Shown: positions 33,605 through 39,128 of the stretch, piece by piece
How the letters are laid out: every line of letters starts with the position of its first letter
Numbering within the stretch: the first letter of the stretch is position 1
Origin: a virus
DNA length: 40,915 bases
Direction: 5' to 3' (one strand)
IMG/VR virus record: IMGVR_UViG_3300031963_008639
Location: 1 to 40,915 of that record
Program-made: the position numbers and the translations under genes
Notes under the pieces: model-generated
What the model saw: the letters and a program-made list of their open reading frames with translations, nothing else
Database searches by the model: none
What the model was told of the DNA's origin: nothing

Positions 33605-33819
33605 CAACCAACCTCAACAGACTGAAGATCTTGGTCAATATACTCCATAAGCATTTCGTAGTCGTCAAGGGGGTCACCAGAAAATACGACGCCCTCATTT
33701 TCGTAGAAGCGACGGACCTTTTTATAAAGTTTCGGATTCTTTACATCAAGGTAGATTTCCCCGTTAGCAGCAAGTTGAAGAGTGCTAACATCCTTTTTGA
33801 ACTTTTGAATCAGAGACAT
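33604..33819 (-). CDS. Unknown protein, 71 aa
   Basis: Charged, probably alpha/beta protein (LQLAANGEIYLDVKNPKLYK, then acidic DDYEMLMEYIDQDL). No family recognised. It is the first gene after a very good promoter and is coupled to the 88-aa gene. Confidence 0.6.
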   Translation of the reverse strand: MSLIQKFKKDVSTLQLAANGEIYLDVKNPKLYKKVRRFYENEGVVFSGDPLDDYEMLMEYIDQDLQSVEVG

Positions 33820-33841
33820 TGTTGTGTTTGAATACCTGAAT

Positions 33842-33870
33842 ATTATAAGTGTTTGACTTTATGTAGTCAA
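33842..33870 (-). promoter_or_regulatory. Promoter of the 33604-33819 operon
   Basis: Minus strand TTGACT (33865-33870), 17 bases, perfect TATAAT (33842-33847), ~20 bases before the ATG and 26 bases after the tRNA-Pro. Confidence 0.75.
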
Positions 33871-33895
33871 GTGTGCCAGTCAGGAAACTGGCGAG

Positions 33896-33971
33896 TCCGG
33901 ATATTCAGATTTGAACTGAAATTATTCCTGCTCCCAAAGCAGGTGCCATGACCAAGTTAGGCGATATCCGG
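33896..33971 (-). tRNA. tRNA-Pro (anticodon UGG)
   Basis: A full cloverleaf: acceptor CCGGATA/TATCCGG, D stem GCC/GGC, anticodon stem CCTGC/GCAGG with loop TTTGGGA, T arm TTCAG-TTCAAAT-CTGAA, discriminator A. CCA is not encoded. It lies between the tiny-gene operon and the 33842 promoter. Confidence 0.93.
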
Positions 33972-34011
33972 TTGCGTTGAGTGGTTTTGCCTCCCAACAG
34001 AACTAATTATA

Positions 34012-34164
34012 CTACTTCTTGTGCCCCTTGTCAAATGGAGCCCAGTGCTGCCAGTTGTATTTGTGGACTGCCCACATACCCATAATGGGCACAACAATCA
34101 AGGCATAACACATAATGCCTAATACTACTTGATTGTTAAGTGCTGCTGCTGCGAAGTGTCCCAT
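34012..34164 (-). CDS. Tiny membrane protein, 50 aa
   Basis: MGHFAAAALNNQVVLGIMCY, then one hydrophobic helix (~13-33) and a His/Trp/Lys-rich tail (WAVHKYNWQHWAP). The ATG shares a base with the stop of the 24-aa gene (TAATG). Last gene of the tiny-gene operon. Function unknown. Confidence 0.6.
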   Translation of the reverse strand: MGHFAAAALNNQVVLGIMCYALIVVPIMGMWAVHKYNWQHWAPFDKGHKK

Positions 34165-34238
34165 TAGATTATAGACATAAAGAACAAGAAAAACCCAAAT
34201 GCTATAAAGAACCCAAGAATTAAGAATTGTGATCCCAT
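34164..34238 (-). CDS. 24-aa transmembrane peptide
   Basis: The peptide is MGSQFLILGFFIAFG followed by FFLFFMSII: a single helix with no charged residue. It is supported as a gene mainly by its position: it starts 1 base after the stop of one gene and its stop overlaps the next ATG. It could instead be a coupling leader for the 50-aa gene. Confidence 0.5.
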   Translation of the reverse strand: MGSQFLILGFFIAFGFFLFFMSII

Positions 34239-34239
34239 A

Positions 34240-34446
34240 TCAATTCCATTCCTCATAGTATCTTCTAAAATATGAATCAACCTTTTTTAGGTCATCCAAA
34301 TGAATATCACAGGTGTAATTATTATCATCACACCATTGTAGTGCCATCCAATGAAAATTTTCTTCTCTCATCACTCTCTCAATGCCATAACTTCTGGCAA
34401 AGGAAGACATAACAAAATTCCAACACTGACTAGTGTGCTGTTCCAT
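34240..34446 (-). CDS. Small soluble protein, 68 aa
   Basis: From Met at 34446, which has AAGGGA just before it. The sequence MEQHTSQCWNFVMSSFARSY continues to a charged tail (LKKVDSYFRRYYEEWN). Helical, Trp/Cys-containing, no membrane segment, the only clearly soluble member of this run besides the first gene. The frame opens earlier (34509) but that part overlaps the preceding gene. Function unknown. Confidence 0.55.
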   Translation of the reverse strand: MEQHTSQCWNFVMSSFARSYGIERVMREENFHWMALQWCDDNNYTCDIHLDDLKKVDSYFRRYYEEWN

Positions 34447-34561
34447 TTCCCTTATAGTCGTCACTATCGTAATAACTTCCTTTCTTTGACCCAACATAAA
34501 GAGTAGCAACCACGAATGGAATTGCTAATACAATCAAAAATCTACCAAGCAAATGTGCCAT
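34430..34561 (-). CDS. Tiny membrane protein, 43 aa
   Basis: MAHLLGRFLIVLAIPFVVA gives an N-terminal helix, then a polar tail SKKGSYYDSDDYKGNG. The ATG shares a base with the upstream stop (TAATG). Function unknown. Confidence 0.55.
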   Translation of the reverse strand: MAHLLGRFLIVLAIPFVVATLYVGSKKGSYYDSDDYKGNGTAH

Positions 34562-34686
34562 TACATTCCTCCTCCGTTTTTAAATCCAATTAAGTAACCA
34601 ATAATAAGTCCACACATAAATGCCACAAACATATAGAGCATATGTGAAAAGAAGTCAATAAAGATAAACCATTCTTCAGTCGTCAT
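34561..34686 (-). CDS. Tiny membrane protein, 41 aa
   Basis: It starts MTTEEWFIFIDFFSHMLYMF, with one hydrophobic helix to residue ~34 and the tail FKNGGGM. Upstream GGAGGA coding for the Gly run doubles as a Shine-Dalgarno for the next gene. It overlaps the preceding gene by 11 bases. Function unknown. Confidence 0.55.
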   Translation of the reverse strand: MTTEEWFIFIDFFSHMLYMFVAFMCGLIIGYLIGFKNGGGM

Positions 34687-34861
34687 TTTCTTTCATTAAC
34701 TCCTCTATACGCCTTCTCATATCAGTCATTTTTTTATTCTCACGCTCACAATGGCGATAACCACGCTGCCCCCTGAATATCATTGTGCCTTGATAAAACA
34801 TTGTGGCAGCAAAAACCAATAGTAGGACTATGCCTATTATTTCAGGGTAATGTTGAGCCAT
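34676..34861 (-). CDS. Small membrane protein with charged helical tail, 61 aa
   Basis: N-terminal transmembrane helix (IIGIVLLLVFAATMFYQGTM, residues ~8-27), then a strongly charged coiled-coil-like tail (ERENKKMTDMRRRIEELMKE). This anchor-plus-coil design resembles inner-membrane scaffolds or spanin-like proteins, without further proof. It overlaps the upstream gene by 25 bases. Confidence 0.6.
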   Translation of the reverse strand: MAQHYPEIIGIVLLLVFAATMFYQGTMIFRGQRGYRHCERENKKMTDMRRRIEELMKENDD

Positions 34862-35043
34862 GGCAGTAATGGTGGAATGACGCCTATGAGTCTTAAAAGT
34901 CCTTCAGCAAATAAAGCAAGAACCACCCAACCGACGCACATACTAATGATACTAGCATTACGGTTGTGTCGTCGTATTGCTGCATCTATCATCTCCTTTA
35001 CTTCACTGCGAGTTACATAATCGTCATCAAAGGGTTCCATCAT
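34837..35043 (-). CDS. Small membrane protein, 68 aa
   Basis: An acidic/basic amphipathic N-terminus (FDDDYVTRSEVKEMIDAAIR) then one or two hydrophobic segments (SIISMCVGWVVLALFAEGLL, RLIGVIPPLLPWL). Start fixed by an ATGA overlap with the upstream stop. Function unknown. Confidence 0.62.
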   Translation of the reverse strand: MMEPFDDDYVTRSEVKEMIDAAIRRHNRNASIISMCVGWVVLALFAEGLLRLIGVIPPLLPWLNITLK

Positions 35044-35189
35044 TTCTCGTCTCCAAGAAACTTTGCCAGAGGGTCTCTTCTGGTCTTTACGATTTCAACT
35101 GCTCTCTTATAGAACATATTATCCATGTTCCCAGAGGCTTCAAAAGTCTCCTTGATCTTCACCCAGTTCTCGTAGGTGTGCTGATCCAT
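35040..35189 (-). CDS. Small soluble protein, 49 aa, first gene of the tiny-gene operon
   Basis: It starts MDQHTYENWVKIKETFEASG and ends RRDPLAKFLGDEK; charged and helical, no membrane segment. Its stop and the next ATG overlap as ATGA. It follows a plausible promoter by ~27 bases. Confidence 0.58.
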   Translation of the reverse strand: MDQHTYENWVKIKETFEASGNMDNMFYKRAVEIVKTRRDPLAKFLGDEK

Positions 35190-35215
35190 AGGGTTACGGT
35201 TGAATACTACTAGTT

Positions 35216-35243
35216 ATGCTAGTCGGTAGTTTCAACTTGTCAA
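35216..35243 (-). promoter_or_regulatory. Probable promoter of the tiny-gene operon
   Basis: Minus strand TTGACA (35238-35243, perfect), 16 bases, TAGCAT (35216-35221, 4 of 6). It lies between the tRNA-Ser and the 49-aa gene. Confidence 0.5.
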
Positions 35244-35296
35244 GTTTGTTAGGGTTTGATGATAGTGTTTAAGGAAATGTTAAATCTTAAATAAAA

Positions 35297-35381
35297 CGGA
35301 GAGAGTAGGATTCGAACCAACGGAAGCTTTCACTTCGGCAGTTTTCAAGACTGCTGCCTTAAACCACTCGGCCATCTCTCC
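35297..35381 (-). tRNA. tRNA-Ser (anticodon UGA)
   Basis: Class II tRNA of 85 bases: acceptor GGAGAGA/TCTCTCC, anticodon stem GCAGT/ACTGC with loop CTTGAAA, a long variable arm (AAGTGAAAGCTTC region) and T arm with GGTTCGAATCC. No encoded CCA. Confidence 0.95.
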
Positions 35382-35408
35382 AATAAGAACATTATAATAC
35401 AAAATGAA

Positions 35409-35891
35409 TCAAATGTCAACTACACAATCTTTTTTTACATCTATAAAAAGAAACTTCATCGGAGCATCAGAAAGATTTGCCCCTTCGTGTATATAGTCCA
35501 TCACTTCATAGACCTTTGGAACTCCTTCTTCCCAAAAGACCTTTTCACCCTGCCAAATCATATAACACTTTTCTCTATCAGGTATCTCCAAAGGAATCTG
35601 AATTCTCTTATAAGGTTCCCGATAAATGTTTGGGTCTCTATGAGGTTTTAAAATTGTTCCCGAATCAAAAGAAGAATATCCCGAATAAAGAATATCAGTA
35701 TTTTGATGAACCTTTACAACTTCATCCGTCATCAATTTTTTTCTAATCGTTACTGCCTTACCAACACCCTTCAACCAATAGTGGTGAATATCAGTATTAC
35801 AGTATCCTTCTGTCGTTGGTGCTTTTTTAGTTGGAAATTCAGTTTGTTTTGCCCATTCATAAAGAGATTGTAACTCAACTTTAGTGATCAT
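35409..35891 (-). CDS. 2OG-Fe(II) oxygenase, aspartyl/asparaginyl beta-hydroxylase-like
   Basis: 160 residues. Iron ligands of the double-stranded beta-helix are visible as His84-x-Asp86 (LKPHRDPNIY) and His135 (DYIHEGANLSDAP). KRIQIPLEI and WQGEKVFWEEG before it match the Asp/Asn hydroxylase pattern. Such enzymes hydroxylate protein side chains or small molecules using 2-oxoglutarate, which accumulates in cyanobacteria under nitrogen limitation. It is transcribed divergently from the plus-strand cassette with a 59-base gap. Substrate unknown; the virion fibre is one speculative option. Confidence 0.82.
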   Translation of the reverse strand: MITKVELQSLYEWAKQTEFPTKKAPTTEGYCNTDIHHYWLKGVGKAVTIRKKLMTDEVVKVHQNTDILYSGYSSFDSGTILKPHRDPNIYREPYKRIQIPLEIPDREKCYMIWQGEKVFWEEGVPKVYEVMDYIHEGANLSDAPMKFLFIDVKKDCVVDI

Positions 35892-35919
35892 TTACTTAAC
35901 AATAATAGTGAGTTATAAT
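35891..35919 (+). promoter_or_regulatory. Plus-strand promoter of the paralogue cassette
   Basis: TTTACT (35891-35896), 17 bases, perfect TATAAT (35914-35919), then AAAT, one base short of the fused late box seen elsewhere. The GTG start follows 31 bases later, with AGGA about 8 bases before it. Confidence 0.7.
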
Positions 35920-35950
35920 AAATCATAATATAGAATAAAAGGAAAGTCAA

Positions 35951-36565
35951 GTGATTCTTCTGCCTCCAAAGAAAAGAACAGAATTTGAAAGACTTCTAAA
36001 AGAACTTGGATATAAAGATAGATCTCCAGTTCTACCAAAAGAAAAAAAGATAATGAAGCAAATCAATTATATGTGTAATGATGGTGCGATGGCAATCTAT
36101 CTTTTCTTCATTCCGTATTATACCAAAAAAAGTTATCTTTGGTTAGAATATTTAGATTACCATAATTCACCAGACATAAAAGAAAGAATTGAATCTCTTG
36201 CCCAAAGAATTCATTATGATGAAAAAACAAAACTTGCGGAAATTGGTTGGGAAGCAAAGTACACAAAACAACCTTATGACTTTTCTCTGGAAGATAGAAA
36301 GAAAGTATTTTTTAGTTTTCTTAAAGAAGCACAATACTCATTACACAATGGATTTGATTCACTGAATATTAAACCAAATCCAGGAGACATACTTGTAGGT
36401 AAACCACAAGGAGTCAAGATCAATCAAGGTTTTACAGATTCATCAATTGAACTTGGCACAAGGCAAAGAGCACTTGTCGGAAAACGATTCGGTCTTGGAA
36501 ATGTTTATGAAGATGGATTTCAATATGGTAAATATGATGAGAACCTGAACATCATACCAATATGA
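35951..36565 (+). CDS. Unknown protein of the plus-strand cassette, 204 aa (paralogue A)
   Basis: Starts with GTG after AGGAAAG. Lys-rich and soluble (LLKELGYKDRSPVLPKEKK), with aromatic-rich central strands. The C-terminal third, GDILVGKPQG, then RQRALVGKRFGLGNVYEDG and YGKYDENLNIIPI, matches the second gene of the pair, so they are diverged tandem paralogues. I know no family for this module. It overlaps gene B as ATGA, so the two are co-translated. These are the only complete plus-strand genes in the window, which suggests a separately acquired cassette. Confidence 0.8.
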   Translation: MILLPPKKRTEFERLLKELGYKDRSPVLPKEKKIMKQINYMCNDGAMAIYLFFIPYYTKKSYLWLEYLDYHNSPDIKERIESLAQRIHYDEKTKLAEIGWEAKYTKQPYDFSLEDRKKVFFSFLKEAQYSLHNGFDSLNIKPNPGDILVGKPQGVKINQGFTDSSIELGTRQRALVGKRFGLGNVYEDGFQYGKYDENLNIIPI

Positions 36566-37125
36566 AAAAAGAATTTAAATCTATAATAACAGAACTGGGT
36601 ATTGAATCATCTCAAAGAATATATGAATCACCAGACAAAATAACTGTTCGGATTCCAACAGATTATGATCACATCCTATTCTTGGGAGTTGTCTGTGTCA
36701 TATACAAAAATAAGATGAGTTTTTTGTACAAAGACTTTGAGACTCATAGTGATTCAGAAAGAGTTTTAAACATCGCAAACAAACTTAACTTAAATACTTC
36801 TGGAAGAGCAATACGACCTGATTGGCAGATTCAACATTCAACAGACCCAAGATTCTTTACGACAGAAGACAATAAAAAAGTTTTGTCTTACTTCATAAAT
36901 GGTATTAATAATGTTATTAGAAATGGTGATGGAATAATTACACCAAAACCAAATGATATTTTGATTGGTCTTCCTTGGGATGGATCTTTATTTACTAACA
37001 TTCACCATCCAAATAATGCCAGAAAAAGATCTGCCCTAAACAAAAAGTTAGGATTTGGTGAAGTTGATCAATATAACTATCAATATGCAGTCTATGATAA
37101 GGACCTTAACCTAAACCCTATCTAA
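36562..37125 (+). CDS. Unknown protein of the plus-strand cassette, 187 aa (paralogue B)
   Basis: The N-terminal half differs from paralogue A (IITELGIESSQRIYESPDK, FLGVVCVIYKNKMSFLY), but both share a layout of short helix, beta strands, a helix with N(A)(A/N)xL and the C-terminal module: PKPNDILIGLPWDG, then RKRSALNKKLGFGEVD and YAVYDKDLNLNPI. The stop overlaps the convergent zinc-ribbon gene by 8 bases. No enzyme motif or membrane segment is visible. Confidence 0.8.
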   Translation: MKKEFKSIITELGIESSQRIYESPDKITVRIPTDYDHILFLGVVCVIYKNKMSFLYKDFETHSDSERVLNIANKLNLNTSGRAIRPDWQIQHSTDPRFFTTEDNKKVLSYFINGINNVIRNGDGIITPKPNDILIGLPWDGSLFTNIHHPNNARKRSALNKKLGFGEVDQYNYQYAVYDKDLNLNPI

Positions 37126-37375
37126 TTTCAAAATCAAGTCTTCTAACTTTTCTTTGGCGTCTTTCTTCCTGCCACATAATATCTTCTTGTGATAGGATAT
37201 TCTTTTTATTTTTAGACTGATAAGAATTCAACATAACGACCTGTGATAAGTCAACTGCCGAAACCTTATCACCACGAATTGTTGCCATGTTGGGACAACC
37301 ACATGTCACCGTTTTATTCTGATGCCCTTCTAACTCCTTACCACAGGAGCGGCATCTTATTTTAATGTTTTCCAT
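37118..37375 (-). CDS. Zinc-ribbon protein, 85 aa
   Basis: N-terminal CRSCGKELEGHQNKTVTCGC gives four cysteines spaced as a zinc ribbon (CxxC...CxC). The rest is polar with a basic, Arg-rich tail (ERRQRKVRRL). Probably binds nucleic acid or another protein. It lies 13 bases downstream of the dps gene and converges on the plus-strand cassette. Confidence 0.7.
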   Translation of the reverse strand: MENIKIRCRSCGKELEGHQNKTVTCGCPNMATIRGDKVSAVDLSQVVMLNSYQSKNKKNILSQEDIMWQEERRQRKVRRLDFEIR

Positions 37376-37388
37376 TTTCTATTAATAA

Positions 37389-37823
37389 TTATTCAGTAAA
37401 TGATCTCAACATCCAAACAAACTTTCCATGTGCTTCGTTTAAATCATCAAGTAGATTAACAGTTCCTCTTGACTTTTGATTATCTGCTTCTACTGCAGCA
37501 GCATCAAGCATACTAATAATCTTCTTATGATCCTCAAGGAGATCACGAATCATTTCCATTTCGGAAAGATTGGATTTTGCTTCGGAGACACCAGAAACTT
37601 CTAGAACTCTTGACAATGAACTAATGGGTTTAATTGACAAGAATCTCATGTGCTCTGATACACGATCAACCTCTTCTTGTATTTCCTGGTATTGCTCACC
37701 AAACAAATCATGGATCTGTTTAAAATCAGGTCCAACAATGTGCCAGTGATAAACCCAAGTTTTTTGGAACAGCAAGAAAAGAGATGCTTGTGTATCAGAA
37801 AGTAGTTTATATAGAGTTTCCAT
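37389..37823 (-). CDS. Dps-like ferritin-family protein
   Basis: 144 residues from the ATG at 37823; the longer frame to 37898 would cover the tRNA-Val. Four-helix ferritin-like layout with the Dps ferroxidase pattern YHWHIVGPDFKQIH and then EEVDRVSEHMR. Aligned by eye to E. coli Dps, His51, His63, Asp78 and Glu82 correspond to His26, His38, Asp53 and Glu57; the Asp67 position is Gly42 with Glu43 beside it. Dps oxidises iron with peroxide and protects DNA. In this phage it fits with the peroxiredoxin as oxidative-stress defence. An inverted repeat precedes the ATG. Confidence 0.85.
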   Translation of the reverse strand: METLYKLLSDTQASLFLLFQKTWVYHWHIVGPDFKQIHDLFGEQYQEIQEEVDRVSEHMRFLSIKPISSLSRVLEVSGVSEAKSNLSEMEMIRDLLEDHKKIISMLDAAAVEADNQKSRGTVNLLDDLNEAHGKFVWMLRSFTE

Positions 37824-37824
37824 T

Positions 37825-37842
37825 ATACTCTTTTTTGAGTAT
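37825..37842 (-). promoter_or_regulatory. Hairpin directly upstream of the dps start
   Basis: A perfect 6-bp inverted repeat ATACTC/GAGTAT with a six-base A loop (minus strand) sits between the tRNA-Val 3' end and the ATG and includes the only GAG that could act as ribosome site. It may control translation or mark the tRNA processing boundary. Confidence 0.45.
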
Positions 37843-37848
37843 TTATAA

Positions 37849-37920
37849 TGGGCGATACTGGAATCGAACCAGTGACTTACCACTTGTAAGGAGGCCACTC
37901 TACCGCTGAGTTAATCGCCC
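37849..37920 (-). tRNA. tRNA-Val (anticodon UAC)
   Basis: Acceptor GGGCGAT/ATCGCCC, D arm ACTC/GAGT, T arm ACTGG-TTCGATT-CCAGT, anticodon loop CTTACAA. The anticodon stem (GCCTC/GTGGT) has a G-T and a T-T mismatch, so it is weaker than usual. Its first ten bases also encode the end of the upstream 58-aa gene. Confidence 0.88.
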
Positions 37921-38087
37921 TTATGTACACATTGTAGCATATACTCTACGGTTTTGGCAACATCTTCCATTGCTAACCGCAGGTCTTCTCTTTGTCCAGA
38001 TTCTTGCCTACAAACAGGGCGTCGGTCATCAACAAGAGTCCAACGCCACTGGTTCATATCAGCACAATACCAGAGATTAATTTTCAT
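37911..38087 (-). CDS. Small protein, 58 aa, ending inside the tRNA-Val gene
   Basis: It begins MKINLWYCADMNQWRWTLVD and continues with RRPVC and REDLRLAMEDVAKTVEYMLQ. I recall similar short Trp-rich proteins in other cyanophages, moderate support. The last codons (GGC GAT TAA) are the 5' acceptor of the tRNA-Val. It overlaps the upstream gene by 11 bases. Function unknown. Confidence 0.62.
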   Translation of the reverse strand: MKINLWYCADMNQWRWTLVDDRRPVCRQESGQREDLRLAMEDVAKTVEYMLQCVHKGD

Positions 38088-38280
38088 TCTTGTAATATTC
38101 CAGTTTGATCCAGTTTAAAAGAGCATAAGTTTCTGGTAGTTCTGACTTATGATCTTGGTAGTCAGTATCAGTTAACATATTCTCTTTTTCATAAAACTCA
38201 ATTTCACTAGAAAGATAATCAATATAATGATTAATAGCAGTGATCGCAAGTTGCCTATCCCGTTGCGAAATAAGAGACAT
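38077..38280 (-). CDS. Unknown helical protein, 67 aa
   Basis: Charged and helical (LAITAINHYIDYLSSEIEFY, then LLNWIKLEYYKNEN), no motif recognised. It is the first gene after a terminator with an embedded TTGACA promoter, followed by the 58-aa gene, tRNA-Val, dps and the zinc-ribbon gene, which probably share its transcript. Confidence 0.62.
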   Translation of the reverse strand: MSLISQRDRQLAITAINHYIDYLSSEIEFYEKENMLTDTDYQDHKSELPETYALLNWIKLEYYKNEN

Positions 38281-38301
38281 AAAACTCCTAACTCGTTAAT
38301 G

Positions 38302-38331
38302 ATACTACAATAAAAAAGGGGGTTTTGTCAA
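38302..38331 (-). promoter_or_regulatory. Promoter embedded in a terminator, driving the tRNA-Val/dps transcript
   Basis: Minus strand TTGACA (38326-38331, perfect) falls in the hairpin loop, an 18-base spacer is the 3' arm plus T-tract, then TAGTAT (38302-38307, 4 of 6). Confidence 0.6.
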
Positions 38332-38336
38332 CCCCC
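38312..38336 (-). terminator. Terminator of the exported barrel-like protein gene
   Basis: Stem GGGGGTT/AACCCCC (38318-38324 with 38330-38336), 5-base loop, then six T on the minus strand, 25 bases after the stop. Confidence 0.9.
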
Positions 38337-38361
38337 ATTGTTATATTATGTAGTTAAGTTA

Positions 38362-38736
38362 TCAGAAGGAATAACGGACCTTCAGTTCACCACCGAGAGC
38401 GAACACTTCACTATCAAAACCATACTCACCAGCAACTTTTGCTTTGCCAGTCAGGTTTCCAGCGATGGGGAAGTTCACACCAACTTCACCAACACCAACA
38501 GCTTCGTTGGTGCCACCATTGTTCCACTCATAACCAGGACCGATTTCACCGAATACGGTTACACCACCAGTCTTCTGCTCATAACCAGCACGAAGTTCGG
38601 TTTGAGCACCGGTGAAATCACCACCATCGCTGATAGTACCAGCAGCAGTGGTCTTGCTTTCAACATAAGGGCCAGCGAACGCAGCGGTGGCAAGGAAAGG
38701 AGCAGCAGCAACAGCTGCGATTGCGGATTTAAACAT
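38362..38736 (-). CDS. Exported, probably outer-membrane beta-barrel-like protein, 124 aa
   Basis: Start at 38736, fixed by GAGGT six bases before it. A clear signal peptide (MFKSAIAAVAAAPFLATAAFA) ends at an AxA cleavage site. The mature ~100 residues alternate polar and hydrophobic positions with Gly-rich turns and end in Phe (ELKVRYSF), the usual signature of a barrel strand recognised by the BAM machinery. Small phage-encoded outer-membrane proteins may block superinfection or change permeability; this is inference. It has its own promoter, a ~110-base leader with a hairpin and a terminator. Confidence 0.78.
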   Translation of the reverse strand: MFKSAIAAVAAAPFLATAAFAGPYVESKTTAAGTISDGGDFTGAQTELRAGYEQKTGGVTVFGEIGPGYEWNNGGTNEAVGVGEVGVNFPIAGNLTGKAKVAGEYGFDSEVFALGGELKVRYSF

Positions 38737-38853
38737 AATAGTACCTCTATATTTTCTCGCAGAGTTATACCTGCGGATGTAAGGAGAACCGACATTCTCC
38801 GTTTGATTCAGTGACTCAACGAGTATTTGAGGTCTTATCACCTGAATGTATGT

Positions 38854-38883
38854 ATTTTAACATTCTCTTTAGATTTTTGTCAA
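38854..38883 (-). promoter_or_regulatory. Promoter of the exported barrel-like protein gene
   Basis: Minus strand TTGACA (38878-38883, perfect), 18 bases, TAAAAT (38854-38859). The leader carries a hairpin GGAGAA/TTCTCC at 38781-38798. Confidence 0.7.
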
Positions 38884-38907
38884 GGGGGTGGAAAACCGAA
38901 CTTTATA

Positions 38908-38979
38908 AGCGAAAGACGAGATTCGAACTCGCAACAACCTGCTTGGAAGGCAGGGACTCTACCGTTGAGTTACTTTCGC
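38908..38979 (-). tRNA. tRNA-Gly (anticodon UCC)
   Basis: Acceptor GCGAAAG/CTTTCGC, D arm ACTC/GAGT, anticodon stem CCTGC/GCAGG with loop CTTCCAA, T arm GCGAG-TTCGAAT-CTCGT. No encoded CCA. Confidence 0.94.
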
Positions 38980-38985
38980 AGGCGG

Positions 38986-39003
38986 TGGGAGATTTCTCTC
39001 CCA
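38986..39003 (-). other. GAAA-tetraloop hairpin upstream of tRNA-Gly
   Basis: A perfect 7-bp stem TGGGAGA/TCTCCCA closed by a GAAA loop on the minus strand, seven bases before the tRNA. Probably a processing or stability element in the precursor. Confidence 0.55.
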
Positions 39004-39024
39004 AACACTACCCACACGGAAGGG

Positions 39025-39053
39025 ATTATAAGACGGAGTTTTATTTCCGTCAA
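39025..39053 (-). promoter_or_regulatory. Internal promoter between tRNA-Thr and tRNA-Gly
   Basis: Minus strand TTGACG (39048-39053), 17 bases, perfect TATAAT (39025-39030). The first base of the -35 is the discriminator base of tRNA-Thr. Confidence 0.7.
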
Positions 39054-39124
39054 GCCCCCGACTGGATTTGAACCAGCGACCAATGGTTTACAAAACCATT
39101 GCTCTACCACTGAGCTACAAGGGC
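39053..39124 (-). tRNA. tRNA-Thr (anticodon UGU)
   Basis: Acceptor GCCCTTG/CGGGGGC (two G-T pairs), D arm GCTC/GAGC, anticodon stem ATGGT/ACCAT with loop TTTGTAA, T arm GCTGG-TTCAAAT-CCAGT. Only four bases separate it from tRNA-Asn. Confidence 0.94.
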
Positions 39125-39128
39125 GTGG

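Noticed and set aside
35951-37125. Toxin-antitoxin pair
   Set aside because: Both proteins are ~200 residues and share a C-terminal module; no toxin nuclease, kinase or DNA-binding motif is visible. Kept only as an open idea.
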